64,000 nt of DNA from Bacillus sp. KH172YL63 (GTDB lineage Bacteria; Bacillota; Bacilli; Bacillales; Bacillaceae_B). The stretch covers positions 3,403,501 to 3,467,500 of the forward strand of contig NZ_AP022842.1 of NCBI RefSeq assembly GCF_011398925.1. The letters are read 5' to 3'. The notes beneath the pieces were generated by a model. The model was given only the letters and a program-made list of their open reading frames with translations. It did no database searches and had not been told where the DNA came from. Positions 55,483-64,000 of this stretch are shown piece after piece (position 1 is the first letter of the stretch; every line of letters begins with the position of its first letter). The position numbers and the translations under genes were made by a program.

Positions 55483-56507
55483 GAATTCATCAGCGCTCCT
55501 TGAATCATCCCTTTACGAATGACGATTGGATTGTTTGGATCTCCGATAAGCTTTACACCATCTTCCACTTTCACGTCTTTATCCAAGATCACATTCTCTA
55601 GTACACAGTTATCTCCAATTTGACTCTTTTGCATAATGATGCTGTTGAAAATCGCTGTATTTTTGCCGACTTTCACGGCACGGAACACTGTGGAATTGCG
55701 CACTTCCCCTTCAATGAAGCATCCATTGGCAATAATGCTGTTCTTGACGCTTGCTGCAGAAGTATACCGAGTCGGCGGCTCATCCTTCACTTTCGTATAA
55801 ACCGGGGAATCTTTCTTGAACAGCTCTTTCCAATAAGATAAATTCAGGAGCTTCATACTGGCTTCATAGTACTCTTCAATACAATCAATCGTCTGGACGA
55901 ATCCGTCATGCTCATAACCACAAACCTTTAGCCCGTTATCCATGTCATTCACAACATCTTGCATGCACGTATAGCGGGACTCCCTGCGCTCCTTGATCAA
56001 ATCAATCAGCGTGGAGGTCTTGACCAAATACATTTCCATCGATTTACCTTTATGTCGCATTTCAGTGATATCACATCCGATTCGCACATGTCGCTCAAGC
56101 ACCGGCTGAAAATCGATATTCGCCAATGTATAACAGTTGCTGATCAATGCGTACTCCTGGGTGCTCCGGTTGAAGTAGTCGAGATGATGGGCGAAATGAT
56201 TGAATGACCCCACACCCTCTTCATTTGCTTCAAGTCCAGGTGCCGGGAAGAAAAACAGCCCATCACGCTTCCGGTTCAGATCCCAGTTCTTCCCCGAGCC
56301 GAGATGGTCCATAAGGGAACGATACTGAAACTTCGGAAAAATGGCCACCGAACCGATATCAGAATTCACCATATTCGACAGAACAAAGTCGATCAAACGG
56401 TATCTCCCTGCAATCGGCAAAGCCGCTAATGAACGATGTAATAATAGATCTTCCAACGACTCGTAATAACTCGTAGCATCAATAACACCAAGCATTGTAT
56501 TTTTCAA
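55479..56507 (-). CDS. glgD: Glucose-1-phosphate adenylyltransferase regulatory subunit GlgD
   Basis: A 342-residue homologue of GlgC that lacks the GGxGxRL nucleotide-binding loop near its start (here MLGVIDATSYYESLEDLLLH). In B. subtilis-type operons GlgD forms a heteromer with GlgC and modulates it. TTG start after AGGAGG. Confidence 0.92.
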   Translation of the reverse strand: MKNTMLGVIDATSYYESLEDLLLHRSLAALPIAGRYRLIDFVLSNMVNSDIGSVAIFPKFQYRSLMDHLGSGKNWDLNRKRDGLFFFPAPGLEANEEGVGSFNHFAHHLDYFNRSTQEYALISNCYTLANIDFQPVLERHVRIGCDITEMRHKGKSMEMYLVKTSTLIDLIKERRESRYTCMQDVVNDMDNGLKVCGYEHDGFVQTIDCIEEYYEASMKLLNLSYWKELFKKDSPVYTKVKDEPPTRYTSAASVKNSIIANGCFIEGEVRNSTVFRAVKVGKNTAIFNSIIMQKSQIGDNCVLENVILDKDVKVEDGVKLIGDPNNPIVIRKGMIQGALMNS

Positions 56508-56546
56508 GATATTTCCTCCTCTTATGTTGTGATAATGATATTCGCC

Positions 56547-57704
56547 TCAGACTTTTTCTTGTTCCAACAATGTTTCTATGAATGATTCAGTCACAAGAAT
56601 GATTTCATCAGATCCCTCTTCCGGCATGATGCACAGCCCGCTTGGAACTTTCACATTGGATGGTACTATGGCTTGCTCGATATATGCGTTTTCTCCGATG
56701 ACAGCGTCAGGCATGATCACGGAACGAACGACATGTGCTCCCTTTTTCACCGTCGTCCCCTGGAACAGGACAGATTTACGGATGGTCCCTTCGATCGTAC
56801 ATCCTTCATTGACAAGCGATCCCTCGACCAATGCATCTTCTGCGATATATTGAGGAGGCTCATTCGGATTCACTGAATACACCCTCCAGTCATGATCGAA
56901 CAGATTCAGCTCGTTTTCCTCATCAATCAAATCCATATTCGCGTCCCATAAGCTCTTCACTGTGCCGACATCCTTCCAGTAACCCTGGAACGGGTAAGCC
57001 ATCAGCTTCTTCTTCTCATCAAGCAAGAGCGGGATGACATCCTTTCCAAAGTCATGGCTTGAGTCAGGGTTCCGTTCATCCATCTCCAAGTAATCTTTAA
57101 GCACCGAATAGTTAAAGATGTAAATGCCCATTGACGCCAGATTACTTTTTGGAAAAGCAGGTTTTTCTTCGAATTCCGTGACCCTCATATCATCATTCGT
57201 GTTCATCAGGCCGAAACGGCTCGCTTCATCCCAGCCCACTTCAATGACAGAAATCGAGACGTCTGCTTTTTTCTCGATATGATAATCAAGCATTTTGCTG
57301 TAGTCCATCTTGTAAATATGGTCACCGGACAGAATCAATACGTACTCAGGATCATACTGCTCAAGGTAATTCATATTTTGATAGATGGCACTTGCCGTCC
57401 CCGTATACCAGCGCATTTCGGATGATTCAGCATAAGGCGGCAGCACCGTCACCCCGCCGTGTTTCCGGTCAAGATCCCACGCGCTTCCGATCCCGATATA
57501 AGAATTTAATACGAGTGGCTGGTACTGGGTGAGGACACCAACTGTATCAATCCCTGAATTTGTACAATTGCTCAGGGTGAAATCAATAATCCTGTACTTT
57601 CCTCCGAATGGTACAGCCGGCTTCGCCAGGCTTTTGGTCAAAGAACTCAATCGACTCCCTTTTCCACCTGCTAATAACATGGCCACGCATCTACCTTTTG
57701 CCAT
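56547..57704 (-). CDS. glgC: Glucose-1-phosphate adenylyltransferase GlgC
   Basis: A 385-residue ADP-glucose pyrophosphorylase with the catalytic loop [20 protein letters not shown] at residues 13-32 and a C-terminal left-handed beta-helix. It makes ADP-glucose, the committed step of glycogen synthesis. The ATG lies inside the 3' end of glgB. Confidence 0.95.
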   Translation of the reverse strand: MAKGRCVAMLLAGGKGSRLSSLTKSLAKPAVPFGGKYRIIDFTLSNCTNSGIDTVGVLTQYQPLVLNSYIGIGSAWDLDRKHGGVTVLPPYAESSEMRWYTGTASAIYQNMNYLEQYDPEYVLILSGDHIYKMDYSKMLDYHIEKKADVSISVIEVGWDEASRFGLMNTNDDMRVTEFEEKPAFPKSNLASMGIYIFNYSVLKDYLEMDERNPDSSHDFGKDVIPLLLDEKKKLMAYPFQGYWKDVGTVKSLWDANMDLIDEENELNLFDHDWRVYSVNPNEPPQYIAEDALVEGSLVNEGCTIEGTIRKSVLFQGTTVKKGAHVVRSVIMPDAVIGENAYIEQAIVPSNVKVPSGLCIMPEEGSDEIILVTESFIETLLEQEKV

Positions 57705-59580
57705 CTTTCCTTCTCCCCTTCCAATCGTTTGGTTTTAAATAAACGGCTGCATATGGTGGAATCGTCATTTCCACATAGCCTTCCCTTCCGTGGTATCCCT
57801 CTTTATGCACAGTGAGCGGCAGCGGATTCACCTGATGGGAACCGCCAAATCGCTCATCATCACTGTTCCAGATTTCCTCGTACTCCGCTGCGTTGTTCAC
57901 CCCTACTTTATACTGGTGATACACGTTCGGACTGAAATTGCAGATGATCACCAGATGATCCCCTTCTTCGCCCCCATAACGGATGAAAGAAAAAATCTGC
58001 TGTGCTGCATTATTGACATCCACCCACTCAAATCCCTCAGAGCGATGGTCCATTTGGAATAACGGTGCAGCACCATTATATAAATGCAGAAGTTCTTTGA
58101 AATATGAATTGAATTTATGATGAAATTCGTAATCCATCAAATGCCAATCCAGTTCTTCCAGGTCCTTCCACTCAGAGAAAGGTGCCAACTCGCTCCCCAT
58201 GAACAAAAGCTTCTTCCCTGGATGGGCGAACATATAACTCAGCAGCAGACGATATTGTGCGAATTTCTGCCAATAATCACCCGGCATCTTATTTAACAAC
58301 GACTTCTTCCCATGTACCACTTCATCATGGGAGAAAGGAAGGACATAATTCTCTGAATAGGCATACAACAGCGAAAAGGTAATCAGCGAATGTACATGCC
58401 TTCTTTCAGAGGGTTCGGTTTCCATATATTTAAGGACGTCATTCATCCATCCCATGTTCCACTTATAATTAAATCCCAGGCCTCCATAATGGACAGGTGA
58501 TGTCACCTGCGGCCAGTCTGTTGAATCCTCTGCCATCATCAGGATGGAAGGATCATACTCAAACACTGCCGTATTCAATTTCTTCAAGAATTGGATGGCA
58601 CCGTCATTCGGAGCCGTCTGTCCCTGATTCGCCCAGTAAATGATATTGGCAACAGCATCGATCCGGAACCCATCAATATGATACATTTCCATCCAAAAGC
58701 GGGCATTGGATATGAGGAAACTCCTGACTTCCCCTTTTCCAAGGTCAAAATTCGCCGTCCCCCACGTATAATTCTCACGATCCCGTTCTTCTCCGTACTC
58801 ATAAGCAAATGAACCGTCAAATTCATACAGGCCGTGTGCATCCTTACAAAAGTGCCCCGGGACCCAGTCAAGGATCACCCCGATGGAATGTAGGTGACAC
58901 TCATTCACAAAGGCCATCAGCTCATGTGGAGAACCGTACCTGCTTGTAGGAGAGTAATAACCGGTCCCCTGATACCCCCAGGACCTGTCAAAAGGATGCT
59001 CTGTGACCGGGAGAAGCTCTATATGGGTAAAGCCATGCGCCTTTACATGAGGAATCAATTGCTGAGCCAATTCCTTGTAGGAAAGAAACTTGCCTGCTTT
59101 CTTCTTCCATGTGCCTAAATGCACTTCATAGATCGACATCGGCCTATCGTAGACCGCTTGCGAGGCCCTTTCTTCAAGCCACTTCTCATCTTCCCAGGCG
59201 AATCCCTGGAGGTCGTACACGACACTTGCGGTTCGCGGGCGCTTCTCAGAGGCAAACCCATATGGATCCGCCTTTAATTTCTTGGTGCCATAAGGAGTCG
59301 TGATTTCATATTTATACGTTTCTCCCGTCAAATCCCCCTGTATACGGGCCGTCCATATCCCTTGGTCATTGCGGCGTCTAAGTTCATACCCGACACCATT
59401 CCAATCGTTAAACGAACCCACTACTGTAACCTGTCTAGCTTTCGGTGCCCAAACGCAAAATTCTGTATGAGTGCCTGTAGCATCCCTCACTACATGTGCC
59501 CCCATAAACTGATAGGCCTGCTGCATACTTCCCTCATGAAATAAATAAACATCATAATCTGTTATGGTCATTGCGTTCAT
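57691..59580 (-). CDS. glgB: 1,4-Alpha-glucan branching enzyme GlgB
   Basis: A 629-residue GH13 branching enzyme with an N-terminal CBM48 domain ([20 protein letters not shown] region) and the GH13 motifs [23 protein letters not shown] and LPFSHDEV, including catalytic Asp and Glu. It adds 1,6 branches to glycogen. First gene of glgBCDAP. The start could be 59580 or a later ATG at 59571. Confidence 0.95.
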   Translation of the reverse strand: MNAMTITDYDVYLFHEGSMQQAYQFMGAHVVRDATGTHTEFCVWAPKARQVTVVGSFNDWNGVGYELRRRNDQGIWTARIQGDLTGETYKYEITTPYGTKKLKADPYGFASEKRPRTASVVYDLQGFAWEDEKWLEERASQAVYDRPMSIYEVHLGTWKKKAGKFLSYKELAQQLIPHVKAHGFTHIELLPVTEHPFDRSWGYQGTGYYSPTSRYGSPHELMAFVNECHLHSIGVILDWVPGHFCKDAHGLYEFDGSFAYEYGEERDRENYTWGTANFDLGKGEVRSFLISNARFWMEMYHIDGFRIDAVANIIYWANQGQTAPNDGAIQFLKKLNTAVFEYDPSILMMAEDSTDWPQVTSPVHYGGLGFNYKWNMGWMNDVLKYMETEPSERRHVHSLITFSLLYAYSENYVLPFSHDEVVHGKKSLLNKMPGDYWQKFAQYRLLLSYMFAHPGKKLLFMGSELAPFSEWKDLEELDWHLMDYEFHHKFNSYFKELLHLYNGAAPLFQMDHRSEGFEWVDVNNAAQQIFSFIRYGGEEGDHLVIICNFSPNVYHQYKVGVNNAAEYEEIWNSDDERFGGSHQVNPLPLTVHKEGYHGREGYVEMTIPPYAAVYLKPNDWKGRRKDGKR

Positions 59581-59989
59581 CAACTCACCTACACTTTTTC
59601 AATCTACATACTACTTTCTTTTAACATCAGTAAAATCCTTTAACTAATCGTCGCTCAATTACGACAATTTACTACACTCCTTACGTTAACTTCGGCATAA
59701 TTGGATATTAATGACAAATGATAAGGTTTACATTTTGATTTAGCAGTAAAAACAGAGGAAATCGATAGCGAAGTTTGTCGAAAGTTTTTTCACTTAAAAT
59801 GAAATTAATAAGAGAGGATATAGAGAAATACTTGAAGTTTGAATCAAATGGGTTCAATAGGATAGGTAGTGGAGTTGTCGAACGGTGGAAGGTGAATGGG
59901 TAAATCAAGTTTTTGTACAAGGACTAAATAACAGATGATGTAAACCAAATAGTAGACAATTTCTTAAATTTCAGGAGAGTGTGATAGAG

Positions 59990-60240
59990 AAGGAGGGATC
60001 ACAGCATACGTCTTTACAAGGAGAAGCTGTTCGGAGTTGAAGCGCTGCATGTGCCGGAGAGAAGATGAGAGATTTTGGACGGCTTCAGAAAGCATTGATT
60101 TTTCAAATATGCGGGAGGGCTATTTTCCCGGGGATGTAGATGGCTGGCCGGTTTGCTCGCTTGAGCCCTGCCGACAGAGGAGGAATGTATGACTTGAAAT
60201 TTTTATCAACGCAAGGCTGGATGAAAGCAGCTGAAGGTTT
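59990..60240. other. Gene-poor stretch between glgB and the tRNA block, possible decayed coding region
   Basis: 59581-60286 holds no convincing gene. In 59990-60240 short plus-strand frames interleave (fragments such as FWTASESIDFSNMREGYFPG and YKEKLFGVEALHVPERR), as if a coding region were broken by frameshifts. A 19-codon frame, MYDLKFLSTQGWMKAAEGL, starts at 60188 after AGAGGAGGA. None was recognised. Confidence 0.25.
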
Positions 60241-60249
60241 ATAAACAAA

Positions 60250-60284
60250 ATAAAAAAGACTATCATGATGATAGTCTTTTTTAA
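60250..60284 (-). terminator. Terminator of the tRNA/rRNA operon
   Basis: AAAAGACTATCATCATGATAGTCTTTT on the minus strand with a T-run, after the last tRNA gene. Confidence 0.85.
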
Positions 60285-60286
60285 TA

Positions 60287-60358
60287 TGACCCATACGGGA
60301 TTCGAACCCGTGTTACCGCCGTGAAAGGGCGGTGTCTTAACCGCTTGACCAATGGGCC
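60287..60358 (-). tRNA. tRNA-Glu (TTC)
   Basis: Cloverleaf with anticodon loop CTTTCAC. CCA is not encoded. Last gene of the cluster. Confidence 0.95.
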
Positions 60359-60362
60359 AAGA

Positions 60363-60453
60363 TGGCGGAGAAGGAGGGATTTGAACCCTCGCGCCAGTTG
60401 CCCGACCTACACCCTTAGCAGGGGCGCCTCTTCAGCCACTTGAGTACTTCCCC
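60363..60453 (-). tRNA. tRNA-Ser (GCT)
   Basis: Long variable arm, anticodon loop CTGCTAA, discriminator G, CCA encoded. Confidence 0.95.
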
Positions 60454-60458
60454 GTAAT

Positions 60459-60533
60459 TGGCTCCGCAGGCAAGATTCGAACTTGCGACCGATCGGTTAA
60501 CAGCCGATAGCTCTACCACTGAGCTACTGCGGA
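60459..60533 (-). tRNA. tRNA-Asn (GTT)
   Basis: Anticodon loop CTGTTAA, CCA encoded. Confidence 0.95.
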
Positions 60534-60542
60534 ATAATATGA

Positions 60543-60619
<77 letters not shown>

Positions 60620-60629
60620 ATAAAATAAT

Positions 60630-60703
60630 TGGAGCGGGTGAAGGGAATCGAACCCTCATCATCAGCTTGGAAGGCTGAGGTTTTACCACTAAACTACACC
60701 CGC
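60630..60703 (-). tRNA. tRNA-Gly (TCC)
   Basis: Anticodon loop CTTCCAA, CCA encoded. Confidence 0.95.
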
Positions 60704-60718
60704 AAAAGAATGAAAATA

Positions 60719-60795
60719 TGGGGCGACTGATGGGAATCGAACCCACGAATGCCTGAACCACAATCAGGTGCGTTAACCACTTCGCCACAATCGCC
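60719..60795 (-). tRNA. tRNA-His (GTG)
   Basis: Anticodon loop TTGTGGT; the extra 5' G(-1) opposite C73 is encoded; CCA encoded. Confidence 0.95.
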
Positions 60796-60816
60796 ATAAT
60801 ATTCACAAACAAAAAA

Positions 60817-60892
60817 TGGTGGCTCAGGACGGAATCGAACCGCCGACACATGGATTTTCAGTCCATTGCTCTACCAACTGAGCTACTGAGCC
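60817..60892 (-). tRNA. tRNA-Phe (GAA)
   Basis: Anticodon loop CTGAAAA, CCA encoded. Confidence 0.95.
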
Positions 60893-60923
60893 ATATTATT
60901 CTAAATATTTTAAAAAAAACAAA

Positions 60924-61000
60924 TGGCGGTCCGGACGGGACTCGAACCCGCGACCTCCTGCGTGACAGGCAGGCATTCTAACCAACTGAACTACCGGACC
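60924..61000 (-). tRNA. tRNA-Asp (GTC)
   Basis: Anticodon loop CTGTCAC, CCA encoded. Confidence 0.95.
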
Positions 61001-61011
61001 AGAGTTTTTTT

Positions 61012-61080
61012 GCGTCAGCAAAAATAACTTTCATTACTTTACGTCAGCAAAATATGGTTCATTACCTTGCGTTAGCAAAA
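61012..61080. repeat. 28-29-bp tandem repeat in a tRNA spacer (2.4 units)
   Basis: CGTCAGCAAAA occurs at 61013, 61042 and (as CGTTAGCAAAA) at 61070, with CATTAC also repeated between them, in the spacer between tRNA-Asp and the initiator tRNA. Confidence 0.65.
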
Positions 61081-61086
61081 ATGGTA

Positions 61087-61160
<74 letters not shown>

Positions 61161-61183
61161 ACGTTAAGAATATAATTTAAAAA

Positions 61184-61276
61184 TGGAGGAGGAAGGGGGA
61201 TTCGAACCCCCGCGGGCTGTTACACCCCTGTCGGTTTTCAAGACCGATCCCTTCAGCCGGACTTGGGTATTCCTCC
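61184..61276 (-). tRNA. tRNA-Ser (TGA)
   Basis: Anticodon loop CTTGAAA, long variable arm, CCA encoded. The discriminator base reads T rather than the usual G. Confidence 0.93.
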
Positions 61277-61294
61277 GTATTGAAAAATGGTACT

Positions 61295-61371
61295 TGGTGG
61301 ACCTTGTAGGACTCGAACCTACGACCGGACGGTTATGAGCCGTCTGCTCTAACCAACTGAGCTAAAGGTCC
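61295..61371 (-). tRNA. tRNA-Ile2 (CAT, lysidine-modified)
   Basis: Anticodon loop CTCATAA. The body GGACCTTTAGCTCAGTTGG differs from both the initiator and the elongator Met tRNAs in the same cluster and fits the Ile2 (k2CAU) species; CCA encoded. It could be mis-annotated as Met. Confidence 0.75.
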
Positions 61372-61375
61372 CTAT

Positions 61376-61452
61376 TGGTAGCGGCGGAGGGGATCGAACC
61401 CCCGACCTCACGGGTATGAACCGTACGCTCTAGCCAGCTGAGCTACACCGCC
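61376..61452 (-). tRNA. tRNA-Met (CAT), elongator
   Basis: Anticodon loop TTCATAC with the GGCGGTGTAGCTCAGC body of elongator Met tRNA; CCA encoded. Confidence 0.88.
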
Positions 61453-61505
61453 AAGAAACAAGCTATGTTGAAGTATGAAAGTTTCGTTACTGTCGTAAAA
61501 AAACT

Positions 61506-61581
61506 TGGTGGAGCCTAGCGGGATCGAACCGCTGACCTCCTGCGTGCAAAGCAGGCGCTCTCCCAGCTGAGCTAAGGCCCC
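61506..61581 (-). tRNA. tRNA-Ala (TGC)
   Basis: Anticodon loop TTTGCAC; the G3-U70 identity pair is visible; CCA encoded. Confidence 0.95.
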
Positions 61582-61589
61582 ATATGAAG

Positions 61590-61666
61590 TGGTCGGGAAG
61601 ACAGGATTCGAACCTGCGACCCCTTGGTCCCAAACCAAGTGCTCTACCAAGCTGAGCTACTTCCCG
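61590..61666 (-). tRNA. tRNA-Pro (TGG)
   Basis: Anticodon loop TTTGGGA, CCA encoded. Confidence 0.95.
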
Positions 61667-61671
61667 AAATA

Positions 61672-61748
61672 TGGCGCGCCCGAGAGGAGTCGAACCCCTA
61701 ACCTTTTGATCCGTAGTCAAACGCTCTATCCAATTGAGCTACGGGCGC
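61672..61748 (-). tRNA. tRNA-Arg (ACG)
   Basis: Anticodon loop CTACGGA, CCA encoded. Confidence 0.95.
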
Positions 61749-61822
61749 AAGATGTAAATATTGTTGTTTTTTTACTTTTTAAAGCACCTTATGGAAAGAT
61801 AATTTGCTTGCGCAAAAATCTA

Positions 61823-61911
61823 TGGTGCCGAGGACCGGAATCGAACCGGTACGGTAGTCACCTACCGCAGGATTTTAAGTCCTGTGCGTCTGCCAGTTCC
61901 GCCACCCCGGC
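61823..61911 (-). tRNA. tRNA-Leu (TAA)
   Basis: Long variable arm, anticodon loop CTTAAAA, CCA encoded. Confidence 0.95.
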
Positions 61912-61916
61912 TAGTA

Positions 61917-61991
61917 TGGAGCGGAAGACGGGATTCGAACCCGCGACCCCCACCTTGGCAAGGTGGTGTTCTACCACTGAACTACTTCCGC
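61917..61991 (-). tRNA. tRNA-Gly (GCC)
   Basis: Anticodon loop TTGCCAA, CCA encoded. Confidence 0.95.
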
Positions 61992-61999
61992 AAAACAAA

Positions 62000-62084
62000 T
62001 GGTGCGGGTGAAGGGACTTGAACCCCCACGCCTCGCGGCGCCAGATCCTAAGTCTGGTGCGTCTGCCAATTCCGCCACACCCGC
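62000..62084 (-). tRNA. tRNA-Leu (TAG)
   Basis: Long variable arm, anticodon loop CTTAGGA, CCA encoded. Confidence 0.95.
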
Positions 62085-62117
62085 AAATTGTAAGTCATTG
62101 AACTTACATGATAAAAA

Positions 62118-62193
62118 TGGTGAGCCATGAAGGATTCGAACCTTCGACCCTCTGATTAAAAGTCAGATGCTCTACCAACTGAGCTAATGGCTC
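62118..62193 (-). tRNA. tRNA-Lys (TTT)
   Basis: Anticodon loop CTTTTAA, CCA encoded. Confidence 0.95.
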
Positions 62194-62206
62194 TCAAAAA
62201 ACCAAA

Positions 62207-62282
<76 letters not shown>

Positions 62283-62290
62283 AAGTGTAA

Positions 62291-62366
62291 TGGTGGAGGA
62301 TGACGGGATCGAACCGCCGACCCTCTGCTTGTAAGGCAGATGCTCTCCCAGCTGAGCTAATCCTCC
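62291..62366 (-). tRNA. tRNA-Val (TAC)
   Basis: Anticodon loop CTTACAA, CCA encoded. First tRNA after 5S rRNA. Confidence 0.95.
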
Positions 62367-62378
62367 ATTATATATAGC

Positions 62379-62494
<116 letters not shown>

Positions 62495-62661
62495 TATTGT
62501 TTATCCTTTAAAAGGACAAGTTCTATTATATCGTGTTGATATAATTTTTCAAGGCTTTTTTTATACTTTCGCATAAAATTTATTCCCTGAAAACTAGATA
62601 AAGAATTGATGTCAAGAAAGCCGAATATCAGCCTGTTGTTCATATAAATATGACTCTTTGT

Positions 62662-64000
<1,339 letters not shown>

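Noticed and set aside
59708..59920. 70-codon minus-strand frame upstream of glgB
   Set aside because: A/T-rich, no ribosome site and no recognisable features.

Overview
The window comes from a low-to-mid G+C, endospore-forming member of the Bacillaceae. The gene order closely follows the Bacillus subtilis 'yt' region as I remember it: murJ/ytgP, ytfP, leuS, yttB, ytzC, ytqA-mnmM, ytpA-ytpB, ytoA, metK, pckA, ytmA-ytmB, ytlACD, ytkD, ytkC, luxS, ythAB, menFDHB-E-C, menA, yteA, the glg operon, then a 21-tRNA block and an rRNA operon. A Cse60-type sporulation protein and T-box, S-box, BirA, Zur and CcpN-like signals also fit Bacillus. The genus cannot be fixed from sequence alone; Rossellomorea or a related Bacillus is plausible.

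Layout. 1-7.2 kb: envelope and translation genes (rsuA-type partial, murJ, flavoprotein ytfP, cse60, rhodanese, leuS with a Leu T-box). 7.2-13.5 kb: an accessory block with a 3-hydroxybutyrate dehydrogenase/GntP permease operon behind a near-perfect sigma-54 promoter, its bacterial enhancer-binding regulator, a cupin protein, a candidate small RNA and an MFS transporter. 13.5-16 kb: small spore-type and ytzC genes, radical SAM ytqA and tRNA methyltransferase mnmM. 16-19.5 kb: a luciferase-like oxidoreductase and a large secreted M6 protease (InhA type). 19.7-26.1 kb: sesquarterpene synthase ytpB, lipase ytpA, ytoA, metK with SAM riboswitch, pckA. 26-35.7 kb: GNAT, bioY with BirA box, ytmAB, the ytlACD ABC importer, ytkD, a holin-like protein, small proteins and luxS. 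35.8-42 kb: yidD, an orphan Zur-box zinc-binding lipoprotein, cytochrome bd (ythAB), then an SDR, a VOC protein and an XRE regulator. 42-50.8 kb: menaquinone genes in divergent units. 50.8-59.6 kb: yteA and the five-gene glycogen operon glgBCDAP. 60.3-64 kb: 21 tRNAs, 5S rRNA and the 3' part of 23S rRNA, all on the minus strand.

The coding content is mostly conserved. The less explained signals lie between genes. (1) Three intergenic arrays of degenerate repeats share a two-helical-turn period of 20-21 bp; two of them may have related cores. (2) Three copies of a MITE-like element have terminal inverted repeats and, in the fullest copy, a long GC-rich hairpin; one copy has lost the hairpin and one is truncated. 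(3) Four terminators share an identical GGGACGGACCT stem but have unrelated loops. (4) In the sigma-54 region, three copies of a palindromic 16-17 bp motif are present, and two of them also form the terminator of the regulator gene. No CRISPR array, prophage, plasmid origin or IS transposase was seen.
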